Source of the DNA: Listeria goaensis
GTDB taxonomy: Bacteria; Bacillota; Bacilli; Lactobacillales; Listeriaceae
Length of the DNA stretch: 50,510 bases
Reading direction: 5' to 3'
NCBI RefSeq assembly: GCF_900186125.1
Contig: NZ_FYBQ01000015.1
Coordinates: 1-50,510, forward strand
The translations under genes were made by a program, and so were the position numbers. Under the pieces are notes generated by a model. The model was not told where the DNA came from, ran no database searches, and saw nothing but the letters and a program-made list of their open reading frames with translations. This document shows positions 38,300 through 46,396 of this stretch, piece by piece. Numbering within the stretch: position 1 is the stretch's first letter; every line of letters begins with the position of its first letter.

Positions 38300-39274
38300 C
38301 TAGTAGAAAGATTGTTCTGCCCCGGTAGTTGAACCGCGGACGATTAATTGCGGTTCGAATAAGATATTATCTTGAGGAGCTCCGGCGTCATTTATTTTCC
38401 GAAGAAGCATGCGCGCCAGTTCCTCCCCCATCTCAATAACAGGCGATTGAACAGTCGTAATATGCGGCGAAGAAATACGATCTAAGAAAACACCGTCAAA
38501 ACCAGTGACCGCAAAATTCTCACCAAATTTCCGTCCAAAACTCAGTCCTGCTCGAACGACTCCGATTGCAATTCGGTCAGAAGCGCAAACATACGCAATA
38601 TCATTGGAGTTGTAGCGGAGCAAATCAATCCCTTTCTGCTCTGCCACACGTGAACTGTTTTTTAAAAAATAGGATTCTGGAGTGAGCCCATGCCGGCGCA
38701 TCGTTTCTTCAAACCCCGCCAAACGTGAAACCATAAATTGTTCTTCTAATAAATCAATCCCTAAAAAAACGATACGTTTAAAGCCTAAATTGATAACATG
38801 TTCCGTTGCAAGTCGCGTTCCTTTTTTATTATCCACATCGATAAAATCATAACCACGCGTATTTTCCCCATACAAAATGACAGGCTTTTCAATATCTAAC
38901 ACGCCTAAATCAAAATCCTCGTTTCGAATACCTGTCACAATCAAGCCATCGTAAGAACCGATATTTTTGGATTTTCGTGTAACGAGCTGTAAGGAATAAA
39001 AATGCTTATCTAACTCCCTGCTAATCCCCGTCAGTAAATTCATGTAGTATGGCTCAACCGTATCAATTTCTTCTAAAATCAAAAATTTTATCACCTGCGT
39101 CCGGTTTTGTACAAGTGCTCTTGCAGCAAAGTTAGGTACGTAGTCAAGCTCTTTCATCGCTTTAAAAACAAGGGTTTTTAATTCATCAGAAACTTGATCA
39201 GGATGATTGATAACGCGCGAAACTGTCATTTTTGAGACATTCGCTTTTTTTGCGACATCTGCTAATGTGGCCAT
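38300..39274 (-). CDS. LacI family regulator, probable maltose regulator
   Basis: A 324-residue LacI/GalR repressor. The N-terminal HTH is ATLADVAKKANVSKMTVSRVIN (2-23) with hinge VPNFAARAL near 48-57, and a periplasmic-binding-protein-like sensor domain covers the rest. Start ATG 39274 (GGGGA upstream) gives the family N-terminus MATLADVA. Position beside the mal cluster suggests a MalR role acting on the palindromes before malE and the amylase. Sugar ligand inferred. Confidence 0.88.
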   Translation of the reverse strand: MATLADVAKKANVSKMTVSRVINHPDQVSDELKTLVFKAMKELDYVPNFAARALVQNRTQVIKFLILEEIDTVEPYYMNLLTGISRELDKHFYSLQLVTRKSKNIGSYDGLIVTGIRNEDFDLGVLDIEKPVILYGENTRGYDFIDVDNKKGTRLATEHVINLGFKRIVFLGIDLLEEQFMVSRLAGFEETMRRHGLTPESYFLKNSSRVAEQKGIDLLRYNSNDIAYVCASDRIAIGVVRAGLSFGRKFGENFAVTGFDGVFLDRISSPHITTVQSPVIEMGEELARMLLRKINDAGAPQDNILFEPQLIVRGSTTGAEQSFY

Positions 39275-39444
39275 CAAAATCCCCTTCCAATTCAAATCTT
39301 GTACTTTAATTGTATCATTTTTTCCGATTAGGACAAGAAAATAAAAAATATCAGACTACTGATAAATAACTTTTAACAGCAATCTGACTTTAATTTATCT
39401 TATAATTTTTCTACAAACCGAAGTATTCAGGCAAAAGTAATCCG

Positions 39445-39693
39445 TTAGGCCTTGTTGTACTGTGTCCCCATTTTCTTCTTGGGTGACTCTTTCGCGCGAT
39501 ATGTACGCACGTTTTCTGCGACAAGTTTACACAACTGATGCGTTGTACCTATAATAACGCCTGCTATACATGAGATGAGTGCCACAATAAAAAAGTTTAG
39601 TAGCGGGGAAGCCACGCTATTCATAGCCGCAATACCAAGAATAAAAATGATACAAGCTGGTAATACAAAATATCTAATATCCTGTTCCGACAT
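39445..39693 (-). CDS. small membrane protein, unknown function
   Basis: 82 residues with two hydrophobic helices (about 7-27 and 30-52) and a basic cytoplasmic tail ending KKKMGTQYNKA. Not recognised. GGGG precedes the ATG. The 418 bases upstream (39694-40111) contain the KimA terminator at 39965-40002 and otherwise AT-rich sequence with no gene I can support. Confidence 0.65.
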   Translation of the reverse strand: MSEQDIRYFVLPACIIFILGIAAMNSVASPLLNFFIVALISCIAGVIIGTTHQLCKLVAENVRTYRAKESPKKKMGTQYNKA

Positions 39694-39964
39694 TCAACGC
39701 ACCCCTACTTTCATAACTTTGTGAAAATCTCTCACTTACAACTTTAGTATACTCCGATAAATGGCATTTTTCAAGGGTTTTTCAAAACGTCACAAATTTG
39801 TCAAGTTTGCGCTTTTTTTTCGACAAATGGGACAATAACACGCTTTTCAACTTCCTTACAAGCTAACTTTGTTTACGACATCAAAATGATACAATTGTTA
39901 TCTTTTTGTAAAACCAAATTGTTACTAAATGCCCAATTTTGTATTTCATTGTATATAAGGCTAC

Positions 39965-40002
39965 AAAAAATCCTCTTTTTGTCTTAACAAAAAGAGGATT
40001 TT
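39965..40002. terminator. terminator downstream of kimA
   Basis: AAAATCCTCTTTTTG and CAAAAAGAGGATTTT form a perfect 15-bp stem over a 6-base loop, with T-runs on both strands, about 110 bases after the kimA stop codon. Confidence 0.88.
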
Positions 40003-40111
40003 CGAACGAATTTCATTTTAAAAACGGGATTTCCTGCTTTTTACAAAGCCAAAAGAAGTTGTTATTCTATAGCTGTTCCACAAATTACTTTTTCTTTCCC
40101 CCGAAGAAAAA

Positions 40112-41941
40112 CTATTCCTTCAAATGGTATGGATACGTAGCAACAACGACATCGCGTTTCATCATAAGCTTCGTTCGTATCATAAGGCTTGTCTGATTAT
40201 GCAGAACATTCTCCCAGCCTTTTTTAGGAATAAACTGCGGAATGAGCACAGTTAATGAATAATTATCCTGATCCGCTTTTTGTTTTGCGGTATCAATAAA
40301 CTTCATCAGCGGTTCGGAGATGGACCTATATGTTGAATATAAGTGGGCAATTCTAACTTCGGGATGAACCCGATTCCACCTTTCAACAAACTCCTTCCCT
40401 TGTACACGGTCCACAGATACATGAACCGCTATGACTGTGTCTCCAATTGATTTCGCATATTTTAATGCCCCTTCTACAACTCTTGTCGTATCTGAAACTG
40501 CAATAATAACGGCATTTCCTTTAAAGTCAGGCATATCAAGATCCATCGACTCATCGACTCTAAGTTGCGGACCAAGCTTCACATAATGCCTTCTCGTCCT
40601 GTGGAATACATAAATCATGATTGGCAAGAAAATGAAAACCGGCCAAACAGATTCAATTCGTGTTAGAAAGAGCACAATTAAAACAGTAAATGAAATGACT
40701 GCTCCGAGCAGATTCGCTGCAAGTTTTTTCTTCCAACCTTCAGACTTTTCTTTCCACCATTTTACAATCATGCCCGATTGCGATAATGTAAACGGAATAA
40801 ACACCCCGACAGAATATAATGGCACAAGTAATTCAGTTTTTCCTTTAAATAAAATAATCAACACGATGGAGCCAACTGCAAGCGTGATAATCCCGTTCGA
40901 ATAACCTAAACGATCGCCACGCGCTAAATACATTCTTGGCATGTATTTATCCTTAGCCAAATTAAAAGCAAGCAGCGGGAAAGCTGAAAAACCGGTGTTT
41001 GCTGCGAGTACTAAAATGAGCGCAGTAGTTGCTTGAATAAAGTAAAACATGAAATTACGTCCGAAAACATTTTCAGCAATTTGAGATAGCACTGTCACCT
41101 TAAGTTCGGGTACTGTTCCGTACATAAAGGCAAGCAAGGTAATTCCTAAAAAGAAAAAACCTAATAATGAAGCCATAATCGTCAAAGTCTTCGCTGCATT
41201 TTTAGCTTGCGGCTTTTTAAATAGAGGTACTGCATTTGAAATGGCTTCGATGCCTGTCAAAGAGGCAGAACCTGATGCAAAAGCTCGTAGTAACAAGAAT
41301 ACGGTAACACCTTGAACGTGTGTCCCGACGGATGCTGTTTCGTGAGTGGCATCAACACCCATTATTAGTTTAAATAGTCCCGTAAATATTAAAACGACAA
41401 TAGAAAAAACAAATAAGTAAACGGGAATTGCTAATATGCTCGCGGATTCTGTAATCCCACGTAAATTAATGATTGTCACGATAATGACTAATACAATAGC
41501 AATTGGAACCGCAAAAGGAAATAAAGAAGGGATTGCCGATATGATTGCATCGGTACCAGAAGATACACTTACAGCGACCGTTAACATATAATCGACAAGG
41601 AGTGAACCTCCGGCCACTAAGCCAGCATTTTTCCCTAAATTTTCTCTTGAAACAACATACGCCCCGCCCCCGTGAGGGTAGGAATAAATGATTTGTTTGT
41701 AGGATAAATTTAACGCTAGTAATAAGATAAGTACACAAAGTGCGATTGGAAGTGAATACCACATTGCCGCTGCACTGACGGTAACAAGAACAAGCAAAAT
41801 TTGTTCTGTCCCGTAAGCAATAGATGAAAGTGCATCTGATGATAAAACTGCGAGTGCTTTTAATTTCCCTAATTTTTGTTCCCCTGCTTCTGAACTTTTA
41901 AGCGGGCGCCCAATTAATAATCTTTTAAGAGGCGAAGCCAT
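40112..41941 (-). CDS. kimA: potassium importer KimA (APC family, YdaO-like)
   Basis: A 607-residue APC-superfamily transporter with 12 helices and a cytosolic C-terminal domain of about 150 residues (from roughly 455), which fits KimA. The N-terminal block KLKALAVLSSDALSSIAYGTEQ and the helix 3 region SYPHGGGAYVVSRENLG are characteristic. KimA is a high-affinity proton-coupled potassium importer inhibited by c-di-AMP binding to its C-terminal domain in Bacillus and Listeria. The c-di-AMP synthase lies 14 kb away. GGGA lies just before the ATG. Confidence 0.92.
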   Translation of the reverse strand: MASPLKRLLIGRPLKSSEAGEQKLGKLKALAVLSSDALSSIAYGTEQILLVLVTVSAAAMWYSLPIALCVLILLLALNLSYKQIIYSYPHGGGAYVVSRENLGKNAGLVAGGSLLVDYMLTVAVSVSSGTDAIISAIPSLFPFAVPIAIVLVIIVTIINLRGITESASILAIPVYLFVFSIVVLIFTGLFKLIMGVDATHETASVGTHVQGVTVFLLLRAFASGSASLTGIEAISNAVPLFKKPQAKNAAKTLTIMASLLGFFFLGITLLAFMYGTVPELKVTVLSQIAENVFGRNFMFYFIQATTALILVLAANTGFSAFPLLAFNLAKDKYMPRMYLARGDRLGYSNGIITLAVGSIVLIILFKGKTELLVPLYSVGVFIPFTLSQSGMIVKWWKEKSEGWKKKLAANLLGAVISFTVLIVLFLTRIESVWPVFIFLPIMIYVFHRTRRHYVKLGPQLRVDESMDLDMPDFKGNAVIIAVSDTTRVVEGALKYAKSIGDTVIAVHVSVDRVQGKEFVERWNRVHPEVRIAHLYSTYRSISEPLMKFIDTAKQKADQDNYSLTVLIPQFIPKKGWENVLHNQTSLMIRTKLMMKRDVVVATYPYHLKE

Positions 41942-41996
41942 GATATTCCCTACCTTTTTTAGTTTAATTTAAAATAAGCAAAAAACAATATGACAA

Positions 41997-42002
41997 ATTA
42001 TA
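41997..42002 (-). promoter_or_regulatory. kimA promoter (extended -10)
   Basis: On the minus strand TATGCTATAAT is an extended -10 with a poor -35, 55 bases upstream of the kimA start. The same TATGGCT...TATGCTATAAT arrangement occurs at the cdaA promoter. I see no ydaO-type riboswitch fold in the short leader. Confidence 0.6.
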
Positions 42003-42145
42003 GCATAGCTAGCCATAGAAGTAACGAGTTTTTTTATTCTTCCTAATAAAGTGCCCATATTGCAATCAAATTTATAGATTAATACCCTCTTTTCAATAAG
42101 AAAACGTATTTTTATTTTCAGAAAAGTGAAACTTTATTTTAGGTA

Positions 42146-42174
42146 TTTACAAATCTATAAAGTGTTTATATAAT
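42146..42174 (+). promoter_or_regulatory. tRNA cluster promoter
   Basis: TTTACA (42146-42151), 17-base spacer, consensus TATAAT (42169-42174), 32 bases upstream of tRNA-Glu. Confidence 0.8.
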
Positions 42175-42206
42175 AGATTTTGGCTGTAAAATTACTTTTT
42201 ATTTTT

Positions 42207-42278
42207 GGCCCGTTGGTCAAGCGGTTAAGACACCGCCCTTTCACGGCGGTAACACGGGTTCGAATCCCGTACGGGTCA
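42207..42278 (+). tRNA. tRNA-Glu (anticodon TTC)
   Basis: A full cloverleaf of 72 bases: acceptor GGCCCGT pairs ACGGGTC, anticodon stem CCGCC/GGCGG around CTTTCAC with TTC, and T arm GGTTCGAATCC. CCA is not encoded. Confidence 0.97.
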
Positions 42279-42361
42279 TCGTAATACTTATTTCTTAAAA
42301 CTAGCTTTATTTAAGAAAATGTTATATTATGATGAAGTAACTTTTAATGGAAGTTGTGTTT

Positions 42362-42413
42362 ACATCTGAAATTTTAAAAGAGACTGATATGTGTTGCCTC
42401 AACGTTCAGATGT
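42362..42413 (+). other. inverted repeat between tRNA-Glu and tRNA-Thr
   Basis: ACATCTGAA (42362-42370) and TTCAGATGT (42405-42413) are perfect 9-bp inverted arms around 34 bases, just upstream of tRNA-Thr. No ORF lies in the 141-base spacer. It may be a processing structure; role unknown. Confidence 0.4.
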
Positions 42414-42419
42414 GCTTAC

Positions 42420-42493
42420 GCCGACTTAGCTCAATCTGGTAGAGCAACTGAATCGTAATCAGTAGGTTGCGGGTTCAATTCCTGCAGTCGGCA
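42420..42493 (+). tRNA. tRNA-Thr (anticodon CGT)
   Basis: 74 bases; acceptor GCCGACT pairs AGTCGGC; anticodon stem ACTGA/TCAGT around ATCGTAA with CGT; T arm GGTTCAATTCC. CCA is not encoded. Confidence 0.95.
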
Positions 42494-42504
42494 TCTTAAT
42501 ATTT

Positions 42505-42588
42505 GGAGGAGTAGCGAAGTGGCTAAACGCGACGGACTGTAAATCCGTTCCTTAGGGTTCAGTGGTTCGAATCCACTCTCCTCCACCA
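42505..42588 (+). tRNA. tRNA-Tyr (anticodon GTA)
   Basis: 84 bases with the long variable arm typical of tyrosine tRNA; anticodon loop CTGTAAA with GTA; acceptor GGAGGAG/CTCCTCC; CCA encoded at the end. Confidence 0.97.
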
Positions 42589-42592
42589 GTAA

Positions 42593-42667
42593 TGGGCTAT
42601 AGCCAAGCGGTAAGGCAACGGATTTTGATTCCGTCATGCGCTGGTTCGAATCCAGCTAGCCCAGCCA
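42593..42667 (+). tRNA. tRNA-Gln (anticodon TTG)
   Basis: 75 bases; acceptor TGGGCTA pairs TAGCCCA, discriminator G, encoded CCA; anticodon stem CGGAT/TTCCG region around TTTTGAT with TTG. Confidence 0.97.
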
Positions 42668-42672
42668 TTTTT

Positions 42673-42745
42673 GAGCCATTAGCTCAGTTGGTAGAGCATC
42701 TGACTTTTAATCAGAGGGTCGATGGTTCGAGCCCATCATGGCTCA
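42673..42745 (+). tRNA. tRNA-Lys (anticodon TTT)
   Basis: 73 bases; acceptor GAGCCAT pairs ATGGCTC; anticodon stem CTGA/TCAG around CTTTTAA with TTT; T arm GGTTCGAGCCC. CCA is not encoded. Confidence 0.97.
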
Positions 42746-42747
42746 TC

Positions 42748-42779
42748 AAGGATGAAAGATTTTTCTTTCATCCTTTTTT
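42748..42779 (+). terminator. terminator of the tRNA cluster
   Basis: AAGGATGAAAGA and TCTTTCATCCTT stem followed by TTTTTT, 3 bases after tRNA-Lys. Confidence 0.92.
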
Positions 42780-42811
42780 CTTACTATAAAACAAAAAAGG
42801 GCGAGGTGAAT

Positions 42812-43465
42812 ATGATGGCTAACAAAGCTACTCAAAAATATTCGTTTTTAATGATTAGTATTATTTGCTACTTACTTTTTCTTTTTCTATGGATTGGTGT
42901 GATGTTTCAACTCTCTTTCATCTCAAAGCTGGATGATGCGCTTATCCCTCTTGTTCAAGGAAACATGACAGATGTAAAAACCCAATTCTTTACAATACTT
43001 ACACAATTTGGTGGCACTGTAGCTATGATTATTTTCTCTCTTATTACGGTTATCATTGTGTGGCGCAAATTAGGCGTGAAAATTGCGGTCTGGACGGGTG
43101 CGACATTTTTTTTAGGTGAGCTTTTGCTGCCACAAATTTTTAAACATATCACTTTACGTCCGCGGCCAGATGAACCGCTAATTCCTATTTCCGGCTACAG
43201 TTTCCCGAGTGGTCATGCGACAGGCTCCACGACTTTCTACGGGTTTTTAGCCATCTTACTTATTCTTTTTTACCTAAAGAAAAAAAGCAGTAAGGTTATT
43301 GTGCCACTTCTATTTGGCTTTTTCGTGATACTGGTGATGATTTCTCGGGTGTACTTATCGGTGCATTATCCGAGTGATGTTCTCGCTGGGTGCTTACTTG
43401 GTTTGGGGACGATTTTCCTTGCGACTTTTATTTATGAACGGGGTTATTTCCGGATTAAAAAGTAG
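42812..43465 (+). CDS. PAP2 family membrane phosphatase
   Basis: A 217-residue membrane protein of the PAP2/BcrC type. The three-part phosphatase signature is present: KHITLRPRP, YSFPSGHATG, and SRVYLSVHYPSDVLAG with the catalytic histidines. About five helices. It probably acts on lipid phosphates such as undecaprenyl pyrophosphate or phosphatidylglycerol phosphate; the exact substrate is unknown. The start is the ATG at 42812 (MMANKATQ), after GAGGTGA. Upstream in-frame codons run back through the terminator into tRNA-Lys and cannot be coding. Confidence 0.88.
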   Translation: MMANKATQKYSFLMISIICYLLFLFLWIGVMFQLSFISKLDDALIPLVQGNMTDVKTQFFTILTQFGGTVAMIIFSLITVIIVWRKLGVKIAVWTGATFFLGELLLPQIFKHITLRPRPDEPLIPISGYSFPSGHATGSTTFYGFLAILLILFYLKKKSSKVIVPLLFGFFVILVMISRVYLSVHYPSDVLAGCLLGLGTIFLATFIYERGYFRIKK

Positions 43466-43538
43466 TCCACTAGCCTTATTGACTTCATTTGTTTAACAAG
43501 TTACATTAATAGCGTAGGAAAAAATTCGAGGTGACATA

Positions 43539-44621
43539 ATGAAAAAAAGAAGATTGCTTGTTAGTATTGCGGCTTGCTCAGTTCTTCTCTTGTCTAGTTG
43601 CGGGGAAGCTCCGAAAGAGGCAAAAAGCGAAACGAGTCAAGCAGAGCGCCATTTAGCTTCTAATCCGTACACGAAAACGGAGTTCCTGATGGGGACCGTT
43701 GTAACGCTTACAATATATGATGATGGAAAAGAAGCTGTTTTAGATAAAGGATTTGACCGCGTTCGCGAACTCGCAAATAAAATTGATGTAAATGATGAAC
43801 AAGAAAGAGCATCTGAAATTGATAAAATCAACGAACAAAGCGGTGTTGCACCCGTTAAAGTTGATGATGATATTTTCTACCTCATAAAAGAAGGCATTAA
43901 ATATAGTGATCAAACAAATGGTACGAAAGATATTACAATCGGCCCGATTACTTCTCTTTGGCATATTGGTTTTCCAGACGCGAGAAAGCCGTCTCAAAGC
44001 GAAATCGATGCTAAATTACCGCTTATCAACTATAAAAATGTAGAACTAAATGAGGACGATAAAACGGTTTATTTAAAAGAAAAAGGTATGGAACTTGATT
44101 TAGGTGGTATCGCCAAAGGGTTTATCGCTGATGAAGTTGGAAAAGTGTTTAAAGAAAATGGCGTCACAACGGCCATCATTGATTTAGGCGGAAATATTTT
44201 ACTTCAAGGAGAAAGTCCTAAAGGTGGCGATTGGAATGTTGGGATTCAAGACCCCTTCTCCCCACGCAATACGATTCTCGGCAAAGTGCCTGAACAAAAT
44301 AAATCGATTGTTACTTCCGGGATTTACGAGCGCTATTTAGAAGTAGATGGCAAAAAATACCACCATTTATTTGATCCTAAAACGGGTTATCCGTTCGATA
44401 ATGATATTGCGGGTGTTTCCATTATTAGTAAAAAATCAATTACTGGTGATGGCCTCTCCTCTGCAGCTTTCTCAAAAGGCATTAAAGAAGGACTTAAATT
44501 CATTGAATCGCACGATGGTGTAGAAGCCATTTTTGTAAGCAAAGATAAAAAAGTCTATATTACATCCGGCTTAAAAGGGGAATTCGAATTGACGAATGAC
44601 GATTTTAAGATGGGAAATTAA
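43539..44621 (+). CDS. FAD:protein FMN transferase (ApbE family lipoprotein)
   Basis: A 360-residue lipoprotein with lipobox LLLSSC (Cys21) and an ApbE domain. Motifs: TEFLMGTVVTLTIYDD, DLGGIAKGFIADEV near 188-201, IDLGGNILLQG, and GDGLSSAAFSKG near 300 for metal and FAD binding. ApbE covalently attaches FMN to threonines of secreted or membrane flavoproteins; the L. monocytogenes FmnB in extracellular electron transfer is a relative. No recognisable flavinylated target is in this window. GAGGTGA lies 5 bases before the ATG. A terminator follows. Confidence 0.92.
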   Translation: MKKRRLLVSIAACSVLLLSSCGEAPKEAKSETSQAERHLASNPYTKTEFLMGTVVTLTIYDDGKEAVLDKGFDRVRELANKIDVNDEQERASEIDKINEQSGVAPVKVDDDIFYLIKEGIKYSDQTNGTKDITIGPITSLWHIGFPDARKPSQSEIDAKLPLINYKNVELNEDDKTVYLKEKGMELDLGGIAKGFIADEVGKVFKENGVTTAIIDLGGNILLQGESPKGGDWNVGIQDPFSPRNTILGKVPEQNKSIVTSGIYERYLEVDGKKYHHLFDPKTGYPFDNDIAGVSIISKKSITGDGLSSAAFSKGIKEGLKFIESHDGVEAIFVSKDKKVYITSGLKGEFELTNDDFKMGN

Positions 44622-44668
44622 AAAAATAGTTTGGAACAACGTTAAATTTTGTTCCAAACTATTTTTTA
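44621..44668. terminator. bidirectional terminator between apbE and the GntR-like gene
   Basis: AATAGTTTGGAAC (44625-44637) and GTTCCAAACTATT (44651-44663) pair perfectly, flanked by A- and T-runs; the genes converge here. Confidence 0.9.
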
Positions 44669-45304
44669 TGAACCAAAAAGTAAATTTACGTTATGCACAT
44701 AAAATTGATTGAGCGTTTGATGACATTTTTCAAATTCTCGCTTATCGAGTGAATCAATTAGCGTGTCCAAGTAGTCGATTATGCCGCGTGCTTGCACATT
44801 AAAAAACGCCTGCCTATCTTCCTTTTCTAAAGAGATTAAAAGAGCAATTAAATAATCCGTATTTTTTTCTAGACTGGGCATTTCTGTATGCTCAATCATG
44901 CAGCCGTAAAAATTACGGATTCCACTTGTTAGAACATCAAAATTTTGTTCGCGAACAGCTAGTTTAATTTTCATAAGTTCCTGTTTTAAACAATCAAAAC
45001 AAACGGGAACATCTTTTTCTTCTAATTTTTGAACAGCATAATTTAAATTATAAAAAGTCATTTTTAGCCTTGATATTAGGCGAAAATCTGCATAGTCAGT
45101 TGTAAGTATCTTGTAATCAAAGCTAAGCAAGCCAGTTTCCACTAAATTTTCAAGTGCATCCATCGCAAAAGGTCGGCAAACATTAAATCTGCGCATGACG
45201 TATTCCACTGAAATCTTTTCTTCTCGCTTGAACTTATGGTTCAAAATATCTTTTTTTAATTCTGCATAAATTTCGTCTGCAACGAAAGTTAATTTTATCC
45301 TCAT
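44666..45304 (-). CDS. GntR-like transcriptional regulator
   Basis: A 212-residue protein. The N-terminal winged HTH (about 8-65) reads ADEIYAELKKDILNHKF then EKISVEYVMRRFNVCRPFAMDALENLVETGLL, the GntR/FadR pattern. The C-terminal all-helical domain (about 75-205) fits an FCD-like sensor, but the metal-ligand histidines of classic FCD domains are not clearly placed. It is divergent from the NatAB-like exporter, with a 12-bp palindrome in the gap. Ligand unknown. Confidence 0.75.
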   Translation of the reverse strand: MRIKLTFVADEIYAELKKDILNHKFKREEKISVEYVMRRFNVCRPFAMDALENLVETGLLSFDYKILTTDYADFRLISRLKMTFYNLNYAVQKLEEKDVPVCFDCLKQELMKIKLAVREQNFDVLTSGIRNFYGCMIEHTEMPSLEKNTDYLIALLISLEKEDRQAFFNVQARGIIDYLDTLIDSLDKREFEKCHQTLNQFYVHNVNLLFGS

Positions 45305-45421
45305 ATAACTACCTTCTTCTTTAAAAAAATAAAAATATTTTGAGATACTGTTATCATATCGAATTATTCGCTCATTTTTAAATCAATCTTTTCACTATAA
45401 AAGGAAAAAATTTACATTATC

Positions 45422-45433
45422 CGTAAATTTACG
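45422..45433. promoter_or_regulatory. candidate operator palindrome
   Basis: CGTAAATTTACG, a perfect 12-bp palindrome in the 189-base gap between the GntR-like gene and the ABC exporter operon, about 60 bases before the ABC start. GntR-type dimers bind short palindromes of this kind; binding here is inferred. Confidence 0.5.
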
Positions 45434-45493
45434 CAAGCAATTCTGCATTTTTTTGGTAGAATAGAATGTGTAGAAAAAAAAGGAGGAGAGCAA

Positions 45494-46396
45494 ATGTCAC
45501 TCGAATTACAGCATGTTACAAAACAATTTGGTCAGAAGATAGCTGTTGATGACTTATCTTTTAAAATCGAACCTGGCGAAATACTTGGTTTAATTGGCCA
45601 AAACGGGGCCGGCAAAACGACGACTTTCCGACTTGTTTTGCATTTTATAGAAGCAACAAGTGGGCAAATTACTTGGGACGGGCAACCAACTACTAAAATA
45701 AATCCTAATTTAATTGGCTACCTGCCTGAAGAGCGTGGACTTTATCCGAACGTTACAATTGAAGACCAGTTGCTTTTTTTTGCTGAACTAAAAGGAATGA
45801 GCAAAAAAAATGTTCTACCAGAAATTGATCGCTGGTTGGAACGAGCAGAAGTCGTCGGTAAGAAAAGTGATTTGGTGAAGACATTGTCTAAAGGAAATCA
45901 GCAAAAAATCCAGCTCATAAGCACTGTTTTACACAACCCCAAATTGCTTATTTTAGACGAACCCTTTAGTGGACTTGATCCTGTAAATGCTGAAATTCTT
46001 AAAAGCATTGTTTTTGAAATGAAGGCGCGCGGGACAGCCATTATTTTTTCAAGTCATCGCATGGAAAATGTCGAAGAACTCTGCGATTCATTAATCATGC
46101 TGAAAAAAGGAAAAACGGTCTTACACGGTGATACGGATTCGGTGAAGCTTAGTTTTGGAAGTAAAAGGATTCGCTTAAAATCTCCTTTTTCAAAAGAAGA
46201 ATTACAGGTTTTGCCTGGTGTTAAGCAAGTCGAAGCGAAACGCGACGGTATTTTACAGCTTGAATTAGCCGATGAATCGTTTGCAAAAGCGGTTTTCGAA
46301 CATGTGACAAAAGACGGCTTTATTCCAATGTTTAGTTTGGAGCCGCCAACGCTCGAAGAAATTTTCAAATGGAAAGCGGGTGAAGAAAATGAGTAA
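45494..46396 (+). CDS. ABC transporter ATP-binding protein (NatA-like)
   Basis: A 300-residue ABC ATPase. Walker A GLIGQNGAGKTTTFRL near 32-47, signature LSKGNQQKIQLIS near 135, Walker B LLILDEPFSGLDPVN near 155-170. The C-terminal extension (about 215-300) is typical of NatA/DrrA-type exporter ATPases. Ribosome-binding site GGAGGAG is 6 bases from the ATG. It overlaps the downstream permease start, so the two form one exporter. Substrate may be sodium, a drug or a peptide. Confidence 0.9.
   Translation: MSLELQHVTKQFGQKIAVDDLSFKIEPGEILGLIGQNGAGKTTTFRLVLHFIEATSGQITWDGQPTTKINPNLIGYLPEERGLYPNVTIEDQLLFFAELKGMSKKNVLPEIDRWLERAEVVGKKSDLVKTLSKGNQQKIQLISTVLHNPKLLILDEPFSGLDPVNAEILKSIVFEMKARGTAIIFSSHRMENVEELCDSLIMLKKGKTVLHGDTDSVKLSFGSKRIRLKSPFSKEELQVLPGVKQVEAKRDGILQLELADESFAKAVFEHVTKDGFIPMFSLEPPTLEEIFKWKAGEENE

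Noticed and set aside
41942-42145. ydaO-type c-di-AMP riboswitch upstream of kimA
   Set aside because: The predicted start leaves only a 40-50 base leader, too short for this riboswitch, and I see none of its conserved blocks.
42431-42789. ORFs on both strands across the tRNA cluster
   Set aside because: They are translations of tRNA genes and the following terminator.
42722-42811. N-terminal extension of the PAP2 phosphatase
   Set aside because: It would start inside tRNA-Lys and cross a terminator; ATG 42812 has its own ribosome-binding site.
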